Source: Streptomyces sp. R41 (GTDB taxonomy: Bacteria > Actinomycetota > Actinomycetes > Streptomycetales > Streptomycetaceae). Taken from it: 64,000 bases of DNA. The first letter of the stretch is position 1; each line of letters opens with the position of its first letter. This document shows, piece by piece, positions 25,947 to 34,037 of the stretch. Both the position numbers and the translations under genes were made by a program. The DNA is taken from positions 9,841,001 to 9,905,000 of the forward strand of contig NZ_CP163443.1 of the NCBI RefSeq assembly GCF_041053055.1, in the 5' to 3' direction. Below the pieces are notes generated by a model. That model was not told the DNA's origin and did not search any database. It worked only from the letters and a program-made list of their open reading frames with translations.

Positions 25947-26270
25947 TCACGGAGTGGACGGAGGATCCGGGATCTGGGCCGGCCCGTATTTGTCGAGCGT
26001 GTCCTCGAGGACCGCGCGAACATCGGGCGACAGATCTCCTTTCTGACCCCAGACAATGATCATCTCCGCGATGGTGCGCAGCTTGATGTTCGTGTGCTGG
26101 GAGACCTCCCGCAGAACGGCCCACCCTTGATCGGGTGTCACCCGCCCGAGGGCGACCACCATGCCGATCGCCTGGTCCACGACGGCGTGCGAGGTGACTG
26201 CTTCCTTCAACTGGTCTATTTCTTCCCGCAGCTCGACGATCCGTTCCGGCTCCTGGGCGTCTTGGTTCAT
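25947..26270 (-). CDS. ANTAR-domain protein (107 aa)
   Basis: Start ATG 26270 with GGAGGGG 3 nt before it. A short coiled coil (ERIVELREEIDQLKEAVTSH) leads into an ANTAR domain (AVVDQAIGMVVALGRVTPDQ...HTNIKLRTIAEMIIVW) and an acidic tail. ANTAR domains bind paired RNA hexaloop hairpins and act as antiterminators. There is no receiver or GAF domain on the chain, so it may sense through a partner. It is last before a terminator-like hairpin pair. Confidence 0.88.
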   Translation of the reverse strand: MNQDAQEPERIVELREEIDQLKEAVTSHAVVDQAIGMVVALGRVTPDQGWAVLREVSQHTNIKLRTIAEMIIVWGQKGDLSPDVRAVLEDTLDKYGPAQIPDPPSTP

Positions 26271-26339
26271 CGTCCCCTCCGGGATCGGGCCGCGTCCTTC
26301 GAGTACATCGTCGCCACTCGACGGGGTGCGTGCCAACGC

Positions 26340-26374
26340 GGGGAGGGGCACCCGCTCGGCGGGTGCCCCTCCCC
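26340..26374 (-). terminator. Strong hairpin terminator after the MacB-like ABC operon
   Basis: A perfect 16-bp stem pairs GGGGAGGGGCACCCGC (26340-26355) with its reverse complement (26359-26374) around a TCG loop. It starts 16 bp past the permease stop at 26390. No U-tract follows, as is usual in Streptomyces. It would insulate the ANTAR gene from read-through. Confidence 0.85.
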
Positions 26375-26389
26375 GGATCGAGCATCCGG

Positions 26390-27700
26390 TCACGCGGCGA
26401 TCGTCACCGCCGCCACCGCGGGCGTCCGCAGGGCGCGCCGGGCCGTGAACAGGCTGGTCCCGAGCGTCACCGCCGCCGCCACCGCGACGATGGCGAGCCA
26501 GATGCCCAGGCCCTGGCCCGGCCATGTCGCGTCCGTACGGACCAGGGTGAACGGGAGGATTCCCGCGAGCCCGGCCACGGTGCCGAAGAAGACCCCGGTC
26601 ACCGTCAGGAGCATGCCTTCGGCGCCGACCATGGAGAGCACCTGGCCCGGCGTCGCACCGGCCAGCCGCTGCTGCCCGAACTCCCGGCTGCGGTAAGTCG
26701 TCGCCGCGTACAGGGAGTTGATCAGCATGATGCAGGAGAAGACCACGATGATGCCGACGACCACGAGATTGAGGGTCTCCAGGTTCTTGGCGTCGACGGA
26801 CTTCGGCACGCCCGAGTCGTCGATCGCGTCGTTCTCCACCGCCTGCATATAGAGCGTCGCCGTCGCCATGCAGGTGAACAGGATCAGCGGCATCAGGACA
26901 CCGGACAGTTCCTCGGCGCGCCGGCGCATGTTCCGTACGGCCAGATACCCGCTCGGGCCCGACAGCGGGAGCCGGTCGAGCAGGCCCTTCAGCAGCCTCG
27001 GGGACAGCAACGCGAACCCCACCGACAGCAGGATCGCGCCGTACGCGGGAGGCGCCATCAGCGCGGCGTCCCGCGCGGAGAAGGCAAACGTGGAGCAGAC
27101 CGCCGCGACGCCCACGGCCAGGGCCGCGTACGCGAGGAACTTCCGCGCCCCGCCCCGGGGTTGACGGCGCTGCGTCGCCCGGCGTACCGCCAGGAACGCC
27201 GCGCCCGCAGCCGCGAGCACCGTGACGTCGATACCCGACAGGAGCGCGATGGGACCGAAGGAGTAGTCCACGGACCGCCGCACCTGACCGCTGTCCTGGA
27301 AGACGTGCAACAGGGCCTGCCCGCCGAGCATCGCCGGACCGATCGCCAGCACCGCGCCCACCAGCGCGACCGCCACCGACTCGCCGACGACCATGCGCTT
27401 GATCTGCGCCGGAGTCGCCCCCGAGCACCGCAACAGCTCGATCTCGGCGCCGCGTTGACGGACATTCACCGTCAGCGTCGAGGCGACCGCGAAGAACACC
27501 AGCAGGCTGCCGTAGCCGCCGACGACGCTCGCCGCGGTGGACAGCGACTCCGCGCTCACCGAGTCGACGCCCGGCTGCCCGGCCGTGTCGTGCATCGAGT
27601 TGAACGTCATGATGATCGCCGCGCCGAGGAACGCGGACAGCAGCGTCGCCGTGAAGCGCCCGGGGCGCTTGCGAATCGAGCGCAGGGCCAGAGCGAACAT
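26390..27700 (-). CDS. FtsX-like ABC transporter permease (MacB/LolE type)
   Basis: 436 residues: an N-terminal helix (KRPGRFTATLLSAFLGAAII), then a FtsX-like four-helix core, a second core at about 270-436 with the family pattern REFGQQRLAGATPGQVLSMV, and the end ATLGTSLFTARRALRTPAVA. The order TM1, extracytoplasmic segment, TM2-4, then a repeat is that of the duplicated FtsX permeases. Together with the ATPase 3 bp upstream it forms a drug, peptide or lipid exporter. Confidence 0.88.
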   Translation of the reverse strand: MFALALRSIRKRPGRFTATLLSAFLGAAIIMTFNSMHDTAGQPGVDSVSAESLSTAASVVGGYGSLLVFFAVASTLTVNVRQRGAEIELLRCSGATPAQIKRMVVGESVAVALVGAVLAIGPAMLGGQALLHVFQDSGQVRRSVDYSFGPIALLSGIDVTVLAAAGAAFLAVRRATQRRQPRGGARKFLAYAALAVGVAAVCSTFAFSARDAALMAPPAYGAILLSVGFALLSPRLLKGLLDRLPLSGPSGYLAVRNMRRRAEELSGVLMPLILFTCMATATLYMQAVENDAIDDSGVPKSVDAKNLETLNLVVVGIIVVFSCIMLINSLYAATTYRSREFGQQRLAGATPGQVLSMVGAEGMLLTVTGVFFGTVAGLAGILPFTLVRTDATWPGQGLGIWLAIVAVAAAVTLGTSLFTARRALRTPAVAAVTIAA

Positions 27701-27703
27701 GAC

Positions 27704-28495
27704 TCACACCCCCATCAACGCGTCGTCGCCCAGGTGCGCCAGACGCTCGGCCACGGCGTCAACCGTCGGCGCGTGCAACCCGCCCGCCAGCCGTCCGTCC
27801 GCGAGGAACACGACGGAGTCGGCGTAGGAGGCGGCGACCGGGTCGTGCGTCACCATCACCACGGTCCTGCCGTGCACCCGTACCGCCTCCTGGAGCAGAC
27901 GCAGCACATCCCGCGCACTGCGCGTGTCCAGCGCGCCGGTCGGCTCGTCCGCGAAGATCACCCGAGGCTCGGTGACCAGCGCACGGGCGATCGCCACGCG
28001 CTGCCGCTGTCCTCCGGAGAGCTGGTCGGGCAGATGGCCGAGCCGGTCGCCGAGACCGACCGCCGTCAGGATCTCCCGGGCCCGCGCACGGTCGACACGC
28101 CGGTGGGCGAGCCTGAGCGGCAGGACCGTGTTCTGGGCGACGGTCAGCGTCGGCAGCAGGTTGTACTGCTGGAACACGAAGCCGATCCGACTGCGCCGGA
28201 ACTTCGTCAGTTCGGCCTCGCCACCGCCCGTCATCTCCGCGCCGTCCACCATCACGATGCCGCTGTCGGGCCGATCGAGCCCGGCCGCGCACTGCAGCAG
28301 CGTGGACTTGCCGGACCCCGAGGGCCCCATCACCGCGGTGAACGAGCCCCGCGCCAGGCTGAGCGTCACCCCGTCCAGGGCCGTCACGGCACTCTCCTCG
28401 ACCCCGAACGTCTTGCTGACCTTGACCAGCCGCAGAGCCTCCGGGGCGGGTCCCGATTCGTGCGTACGTCGCGCTCGGCGAAACATCGTCATCAC
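27704..28495 (-). CDS. ABC transporter ATP-binding protein (MacB/LolD type)
   Basis: 263 residues. Walker [10 protein letters not shown] (57-65), Q-loop [10 protein letters not shown], signature [14 protein letters not shown], Walker [13 protein letters not shown] and H-loop VTHD are all intact. The LolD/MacB subclass fits the partner permease, which starts 3 bp downstream. No membrane-fusion protein or two-component system is adjacent, so the cargo is open. Confidence 0.95.
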   Translation of the reverse strand: MMTMFRRARRTHESGPAPEALRLVKVSKTFGVEESAVTALDGVTLSLARGSFTAVMGPSGSGKSTLLQCAAGLDRPDSGIVMVDGAEMTGGGEAELTKFRRSRIGFVFQQYNLLPTLTVAQNTVLPLRLAHRRVDRARAREILTAVGLGDRLGHLPDQLSGGQRQRVAIARALVTEPRVIFADEPTGALDTRSARDVLRLLQEAVRVHGRTVVMVTHDPVAASYADSVVFLADGRLAGGLHAPTVDAVAERLAHLGDDALMGV

Positions 28496-28653
28496 TCTCC
28501 GTCCGGCACGCCCTGTGCCATGCCAACGAAGCTACGGAGACGCAGGCGGGACCACATGGGGCGCAGAACCCGTAATCCGGGGTGTAGACAGCACCACCCC
28601 GTACGGGTCACCACAACGCGCCGACCCCCGCCCGCCCCCGATGGAATGGACGC

Positions 28654-29334
28654 GTGACCGCGCCCCCGGACGACTGCCTCGCGCGCAACGAGTGGATCTG
28701 CGGTGAGTATCTGAGCACCCGCCGCCAGATCCTCCTCGATGCGGTGGTCCAGCACCTCCAGCTGACAGCGGTCTCCGTGCTCATCGGGCTCGTCCTCGCG
28801 GTGCCGCTCGCGGTACTCGCCCGCCGCTGGGGCTGGGCCGCGGGACCCGTCCTCGGCGTGACCACGATCCTCTACACCATCCCGTCACTGGCGATGTTCT
28901 CGCTGCTCCTGCCGCTGTACGGACTGTCGGCCGCCCTGGTCGTCGCGGGCCTCGTCCTCTACTCGCTGACGCTCCTGGTGCGGAACATCCTCGCGGGCCT
29001 GCGCGCCGTCCCCGAGGAGACCCGGCAGGCCGCGCGCGGCATGGGATACGGGCCCATCCGGCTGCTGCTCACCGTGGAACTGCCGCTCGCCGTGCCCGCA
29101 GCCATGGCAGGGCTGCGGATCGCCACGGTCTCGGCCGTTTCGCTGGTCACGGTCGGCGCGATCGTCGGCTTCGGAGGGCTCGGCAACCTCATCTACTCGG
29201 GCATGAACACCTACTTCAAGGCCCAGGTCCTCACCGCGTCCGTGCTGTGCGTCGTCATCGCCGTCGCCGCGGACCTCCTCCTGCTGGGCGTCCAGCGGCT
29301 CATCACCCCCTGGACCAGGGCGGCCCGCGGATGA
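28654..29334 (+). CDS. Osmolyte ABC importer permease (OpuCB/ProW type), first
   Basis: 226 residues from GTG 28654 ([20 protein letters not shown]). About five or six transmembrane helices include the EAA coupling loop [20 protein letters not shown]. It overlaps the second permease start in ATGA (29331-29334), so the two are translationally coupled. With the next two genes it forms the glycine betaine/choline type QAT importer. Confidence 0.9.
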   Translation: MTAPPDDCLARNEWICGEYLSTRRQILLDAVVQHLQLTAVSVLIGLVLAVPLAVLARRWGWAAGPVLGVTTILYTIPSLAMFSLLLPLYGLSAALVVAGLVLYSLTLLVRNILAGLRAVPEETRQAARGMGYGPIRLLLTVELPLAVPAAMAGLRIATVSAVSLVTVGAIVGFGGLGNLIYSGMNTYFKAQVLTASVLCVVIAVAADLLLLGVQRLITPWTRAARG

Positions 29335-30002
29335 ACACCTTGAGCGAGGCCTGGGACTGGCTCACCGACCCCGCGCACTGGTCGGGCGCCGACGGCATCT
29401 GGCACCGCCTCGCCCAGCACCTCGTGCTGACCGTGGTCTGCCTGGTCATCAGCTGTCTGATCGCGCTGCCCGTGGCCCTCGTCCTCGGCCACCTCGGCAA
29501 GGGCGGCGCGCTGGCGGTCAACATCTCCAACATCGGCCGGGCGGTCCCCACTTTCGCCGTGCTGGTGCTTCTGCTGCTCACCCCGATCGGCAAGTGGGGC
29601 GAGGGCCCGACCGTCGTCGCCCTCGTCCTGTTCGCCGTGCCGCCTCTGCTCACCAACGCCTACGTCGGGATGCGCGAGGTCGACCGCGACGTGGTGCGGG
29701 CGGCGCGCGGGATGGGGATGACCGGGCGGCAGATGCTGTTTCACGTGGAACTGCCCCTTTCGCTCCCGATGGTCATGAACGGGGTGCGGATCGCCGCCGT
29801 GCAGCTCGTGGCGACCGCCACCATCGCGGCGCTCGCGGGCGGCGGCGGGCTCGGCCGGATCATCACCGCCGGCTTCAATCTGGCCAGTACGCCGCAGGTC
29901 GTCGCCGGTGCCGTCCTGGTCGCCGTGTTCGCGCTGATCGTCGAGGGGATCTTCGAGGTCGCCGAGCGGCTGGCGCCGTACTGGGCGAGAGGCTCGCGGT
30001 GA
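29331..30002 (+). CDS. Osmolyte ABC importer permease (OpuCD type), second
   Basis: 223 residues from ATG 29331 ([20 protein letters not shown]). The coupling loop is RAARGMGMTGRQMLFHVELP, and the rest is a five- to six-helix permease. The TGA of the first permease overlaps its ATG, and its own stop overlaps the binding protein's GTG, so all three genes are coupled. It makes a heterodimeric channel with the first permease. Confidence 0.9.
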   Translation: MNTLSEAWDWLTDPAHWSGADGIWHRLAQHLVLTVVCLVISCLIALPVALVLGHLGKGGALAVNISNIGRAVPTFAVLVLLLLTPIGKWGEGPTVVALVLFAVPPLLTNAYVGMREVDRDVVRAARGMGMTGRQMLFHVELPLSLPMVMNGVRIAAVQLVATATIAALAGGGGLGRIITAGFNLASTPQVVAGAVLVAVFALIVEGIFEVAERLAPYWARGSR

Positions 30003-30934
30003 GGCGACGTACCGCACTGGTGTCCTTGGTCTTGGTGAGCGGCTGCACCACCGGCCCCTCCCTGGAGACCCGGGGCGCGGTCACCGCGTCGCCCGGCGAC
30101 AGCAAGCACCTGACCATCGGCTCGGCCGGGTTCACCGAGAGCGACCTGCTGGCCCAGATGTACGCGCTGCTGCTGAACCAGGCCGGCTACAAGACATCCA
30201 TGCTCACCGTCGCCAACCGCGAACTGTACGAACCGGCCCTGGAATCCGGCCAGATCGACGTCGTCGCCGAATACGCTGCCACCTTCGCCGACTGGCTCAA
30301 CGCCAAGACCAACGGCGCCGACGCACCCCCCGTCGGCTCACCCGACCTCGACGCGACGATGGCCGCGCTGCGCAAGCTGGCCACGCCTCGCGGACTCACC
30401 GTCCTCGACGCCGGCAAGGCCGTCGACCAGAACGCCTTCGCCGTGACTCGGGCGTACGCGCGTCAGCACCACCTCAAGATGCTCGGCGACCTCGGAAGGT
30501 CCGGCCTGAAGGTGCGGCTCGCCGCGGGCGACGAGTGCGTGCAACGGCCGTACTGCGAGCCCGGGTTGAAGAAGACGTACGGCATCGACATCACCGCCGT
30601 CGACCCGAAGGGCGTCGGCACCACCCAGGCCAAGCGGGCCGTGCAGAACGGCCAGGACCAGATGGTGCTGACCACCACGACGGACGCCACCCTGGACGAC
30701 TTCGGGCTCGTCCTGCTCGCCGACGACAAACATCTGCAGAACGCCGACTACATCGTGCCCGTCGTCAACCGCTCCCGCGCCGGCAGCGAGGGTGTCACCA
30801 AGGCGCTCGGCAAGCTCAACGACGTACTCACGACCGCCGACTTGGCGTCCATGAACGAGCAGGTGGACAGCTGGCGACGGCTGCCGGAGGAGGTGGCCCG
30901 GACCTATCTGAAGGACCAGGGCCTGCTGAAGTGA
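29999..30934 (+). CDS. Osmolyte-binding lipoprotein (OpuCC/ProX type)
   Basis: 311 residues from GTG 29999, with a signal peptide ending in the lipobox LVSGC (VRRRTALVSLVLVSGC), then HLTIGSAGFTESDLLAQMYA, a strand-helix block typical of OpuAC family. The body has DVVAEYAATFADWLNA and VLLADDKHLQNADYIVPVVN. As an extracytoplasmic lipoprotein it would deliver betaine, choline or related solutes to the permease pair. The ATPase gene is 1.7 kb away on the other strand (32608-33762). Confidence 0.9.
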   Translation: MRRRTALVSLVLVSGCTTGPSLETRGAVTASPGDSKHLTIGSAGFTESDLLAQMYALLLNQAGYKTSMLTVANRELYEPALESGQIDVVAEYAATFADWLNAKTNGADAPPVGSPDLDATMAALRKLATPRGLTVLDAGKAVDQNAFAVTRAYARQHHLKMLGDLGRSGLKVRLAAGDECVQRPYCEPGLKKTYGIDITAVDPKGVGTTQAKRAVQNGQDQMVLTTTTDATLDDFGLVLLADDKHLQNADYIVPVVNRSRAGSEGVTKALGKLNDVLTTADLASMNEQVDSWRRLPEEVARTYLKDQGLLK

Positions 30935-30974
30935 GGTTCCATGCGTTGTCAGTGGTGCCTTGTACGTTGCGGTC

Positions 30975-31565
30975 ATGGGCGTATATCTGGTGAGTGTCGG
31001 CGCGCAGGAGTGGTGCGACGACAGCGAGGACGGGCGGGGAGAGACAGCCTCCGCCTTGAACGAGGAGTTGAGGCGGCGCGGTCTGCCGCCGTACGAGTCC
31101 GTTCCCGAGGAGACGGACTTCGTTCGCGGCTCCGGCCTGGGGTTCGAGGAGAAGCTGGTTCCTCCCATGGACGGATTCGCCGCTCTGTGCCGTGCGCACC
31201 TGTCGCGGGAGGAGGTGGAAACTCTCTGCGGCTGGTCGGTGCTGGTGCCGTTGTCGCTCGACGAGGAGATCTGGCTGCCCGTCGAATCGTCCTATACGGA
31301 GTCGACGATGGTCGCGGGTGCTCCTCAGGTCCTCGCCCTCGCGGAGCGGCTGGCGGCGGCCATCGAGCTGCCGGACGACGAGATACCGGCGACGTGCGAC
31401 AACCTCGATCTGACCATGTGGTTCCTGGACGGGCCGGCGAAGGAAGCCGCCACCGCCGGATCGGGACCGTGGCGGGACGACCTGGACACGTGCTTCTACG
31501 TGGCGCTGTACCTGCGAGCCGCCCAGCACTCGCTGCGGCGCGGCTGCCCGATCGTCTACTGCTGA
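30975..31565 (+). CDS. Hypothetical protein (196 aa)
   Basis: MGVYLVSVGAQEWCDDSEDG begins at ATG 30975, with five upstream in-frame codons from 30960 less likely. Mixed alpha/beta composition with acidic stretches and no signal peptide or membrane segment; Cys residues at both ends (WCDD, RGCPIVYC). I recognise no family. It lies between the osmolyte importer genes and a membrane protein, all in one direction. Confidence 0.55.
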   Translation: MGVYLVSVGAQEWCDDSEDGRGETASALNEELRRRGLPPYESVPEETDFVRGSGLGFEEKLVPPMDGFAALCRAHLSREEVETLCGWSVLVPLSLDEEIWLPVESSYTESTMVAGAPQVLALAERLAAAIELPDDEIPATCDNLDLTMWFLDGPAKEAATAGSGPWRDDLDTCFYVALYLRAAQHSLRRGCPIVYC

Positions 31566-31675
31566 CGACGCTCCGCTGCGGTCATGAAGGCCGGAGCCCG
31601 AGGTGACGGCTCCGTGACGTCGGTGACCGTACTGGTGCGGTCGGGCGGCTTCCCGGGCGGGCCGGGTGCCGGTAC

Positions 31676-32641
31676 ATGTTCTCTATGGGGGACTACGGGG
31701 GTATCCGCCGGACATGGCGGCAGGCATTACGTGAAGCGGTCCTGGGGGCGCGCACCGACACCAAGGCCGATGGACTGGCGAATCTCGTCGAGCCCGGCTG
31801 CGAGAAGGCGTACGAGCGGTTCGAACTCGTCTATTCCAAGCAGCAGGTGCAGCTTCAGCTGCTCTACGGGGAGTCGCAGCGGGCCTTCGAGTCGCAGACC
31901 AGACAGTCGCTCAGGATCACCGTGGGATGCGTGCTGAGCAACGTCCTGCGGGACGCGCGGCTGACCGGCACGGAGCCCGATCGTCACCTCGCCGACTATC
32001 TCAACAAGGAGATCTCCGGCCTGCGGGCGCGCATCGACCAGGACGGCGCGCTGGCGGTCAGCAGGGGCATCAACGTGGGGCTCAGCCTGGGCGCGCTCAT
32101 CAGTGTCGTGCTGCTGTTCGTGCCCCTGCTGGTGGGAGCCGCCGGGCTGCTCGACCTGCTGCGGGTCGAGGTGGGCTGTAGCGATCGCTGGAGTCTGATG
32201 GGGGCCTTCGTGTGCGGGGGAGTAGGGGCATTCGGCGCGGTGCTCAGCGTCCTCGTACGGCTGCGCAACAGCGGGGAGGAGCTGTCGCGCCGCAGGACCA
32301 ACGGCGACCGGGGTGCCGTCGCGCCCGGCCAGATGGCCCGCGGGATGCGCCACGAAGGCGTCTACCGGGTCTTGGTCGGCTGGATCCTGGCGCTGGCTGT
32401 CTACTTCCTGCTCAACGCCGGTTTCATCAAGCTGTTCGACATGCCCGCCACGCCCGCCGGGATCTGCGCGGACAACGGGGACGGACAGAGCACCGCCTTC
32501 TGGGGATTCTGGTGCGCCGTCGGCTTCCTGGCGGGCTTCAACGAACGCTGGGCCTTCGGACTCCTCGACCGCTCGAACCGGTCGGAGCACACCACCCCGT
32601 CCACGGTTCAGGCGTCCGCCACGGAGTCGAAGTCCACCTGA
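31676..32641 (+). CDS. Hypothetical four-helix membrane protein (321 aa)
   Basis: An N-terminal soluble domain (about 1-130) holds a long helix (AYERFELVYSKQQVQLQLLY), followed by four transmembrane segments: VGLSLGALISVVLLFVPLLV, then GAFVCGGVGAFGAVLSVLV, then VLVGWILALAVYFLLNAGFI and FWGFWCAVGFLAGFN. The 3' end overlaps the convergent ATPase gene by 34 bp. Unknown function; it separates that ATPase from its permeases. Confidence 0.6.
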   Translation: MFSMGDYGGIRRTWRQALREAVLGARTDTKADGLANLVEPGCEKAYERFELVYSKQQVQLQLLYGESQRAFESQTRQSLRITVGCVLSNVLRDARLTGTEPDRHLADYLNKEISGLRARIDQDGALAVSRGINVGLSLGALISVVLLFVPLLVGAAGLLDLLRVEVGCSDRWSLMGAFVCGGVGAFGAVLSVLVRLRNSGEELSRRRTNGDRGAVAPGQMARGMRHEGVYRVLVGWILALAVYFLLNAGFIKLFDMPATPAGICADNGDGQSTAFWGFWCAVGFLAGFNERWAFGLLDRSNRSEHTTPSTVQASATESKST

Positions 32642-33762
32642 CCCCGCGACACGCCGAGGGCGTCCGCGTCCACCGAGCGCCGCAGCGCCTCGTGCAGCTT
32701 CGCCGGGGTCAGTACGCCGAGGAAGCGCGCCCCCTCCAGCACGGCGACCCAGCCCGCGTCGTGCTGGAGCATCACACCGAAGGCCTGCTTCAGCGGGGAG
32801 CCCACCGGAACCCAGGAGTTCATGCGGTGGGCGAGGTCGCCGACCGTACCGCCCGCCGCGAGTTCGTCGACGCCGACCCACCCGTGCAGATCGCCATCGG
32901 CGTCGAGCACGACGGCCCAGCGGGCGCCCTCGGCGTCCAGCCGCCCGGCGGCCTGCGCGGCGGGCTCGTCCAGGCGCGCGATCGGCGGCTGCTCCAGGTC
33001 GTCGACCTCGATCGCGGTGACCGACAGCCGCTTCAGGCCGCGGTCGGCGCCCACGAACTCGGCGACGTACGGCGTGGCGGGCGTGCCGAGGACCGCCCCG
33101 GGCGTGTCGAACTGCTCGATGCGCCCCTGCCCGTACACCGCGATCCGGTCGCCGAGCCGCACCGCCTCCTCGATGTCGTGCGTGACCAGCAGCACCGTCT
33201 TGCGCACGGCCTCCTGCATCCGCAGGAACTCGTCCTGCAACTGCTCCCGCACCACCGGGTCGACGGCCCCGAACGGCTCGTCCATCAGCAGCACGGGCGG
33301 GTCGGCGGCGAGCGCCCGCGCCACGCCGACCCGCTGACGCTGACCGCCCGAAAGCTGCTCCGGATAGCGCGATCCGTAGGTCTTCGGGTCCAGGCCCACC
33401 AGATCGAGCAGCTCGGCGGCGCGCGCCCGCGCCTTCGCCTTCTTCCAGCCGACCAGCGTCGGCACGGTCGCCGTGTTGTCGAGCACCGTCCGGTGCGGGA
33501 ACAGTCCGACCTGCTGGATGACGTATCCGATGCGCCGCCGCAGCAGCACGGGGTCGACCGTGGCGATGTCCTCGCCGTTCACGAAGATCCGGCCCGACGT
33601 CGGCTCGATCAGCCGGTTCACCATCATCATGGTCGTCGTCTTGCCGCAGCCCGACGGGCCGACGAGCGTGACGAGTTCGCCCTCGGCAACCTCGAAGGAG
33701 AGGCCGTCCACGGCGGTCGTGCCGTCCGGGTAGCGCTTGGTGACCTGCTCGAACCGGATCAT
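32608..33762 (-). CDS. Osmolyte ABC importer ATPase with CBS pair (OpuCA/ProV type)
   Basis: 384 residues. Walker A GPSGCGKT (35-42), signature [16 protein letters not shown], Walker B VLLMDEPFGAVD and H-loop VTHD are intact. A C-terminal pair of CBS domains (about 265-384) matches OpuCA-type osmosensing. It fits the permeases and binding protein at 28654-30934, being the only CBS-type ATPase here, but is transcribed toward them from the opposite strand. Confidence 0.9.
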   Translation of the reverse strand: MIRFEQVTKRYPDGTTAVDGLSFEVAEGELVTLVGPSGCGKTTTMMMVNRLIEPTSGRIFVNGEDIATVDPVLLRRRIGYVIQQVGLFPHRTVLDNTATVPTLVGWKKAKARARAAELLDLVGLDPKTYGSRYPEQLSGGQRQRVGVARALAADPPVLLMDEPFGAVDPVVREQLQDEFLRMQEAVRKTVLLVTHDIEEAVRLGDRIAVYGQGRIEQFDTPGAVLGTPATPYVAEFVGADRGLKRLSVTAIEVDDLEQPPIARLDEPAAQAAGRLDAEGARWAVVLDADGDLHGWVGVDELAAGGTVGDLAHRMNSWVPVGSPLKQAFGVMLQHDAGWVAVLEGARFLGVLTPAKLHEALRRSVDADALGVSRGQVDFDSVADA

Positions 33763-33838
33763 TCCCTCACGCTAACCGGGCCGCCCGACGCCCGCTCACC
33801 AGCTGCGTCCCCCTGTGCATGAAGTGCAAGTTCCGTTT

Positions 33839-34005
33839 TTGAAAAGTTTCAATCCCGCCCGAGCGGCGCGCGTGTCTCGATCGCTCCATGACTGCGCCCC
33901 GCGGTCAGTTCTGTTGAATTCTGTCTGATAGTCGCGTTGTTGGAGTGGTGGACATGCGCCCCAGCCGCCACTACCTTCGCAGCCAGTTGAAGTGAAACGT
34001 TACAA
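33839..34005. promoter_or_regulatory. Predicted LacI-type operators before the rhamnosidase
   Basis: TTGAAA-ag-TTTCAA (33839-33852) is a perfect 6-2-6 palindrome. GTGAAA-cg-TTACAA (33992-34005) matches it at 10 of 12 arm positions and lies 32 bp before the GH78 start. Related sites occur at 45064-45077 and 45229-45242 in the rhamnose regulon. The LacI protein at 51810 is the likely binder. Confidence 0.65.
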
Positions 34006-34037
34006 CTCACTTCCTCCGAAGCCGAAGGGATGACGGC

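Noticed and set aside
25947..27707. A 586-codon minus-strand frame containing the ANTAR domain at its end
   Set aside because: Only the last 107 residues are real. The upstream part is an out-of-frame reading of the FtsX permease, and a strong hairpin at 26340-26374 lies between.
26330..28657. A 775-codon plus-strand frame
   Set aside because: Antisense to the FtsX permease and its ATPase; Arg/Gln/His-rich composition without any domain.
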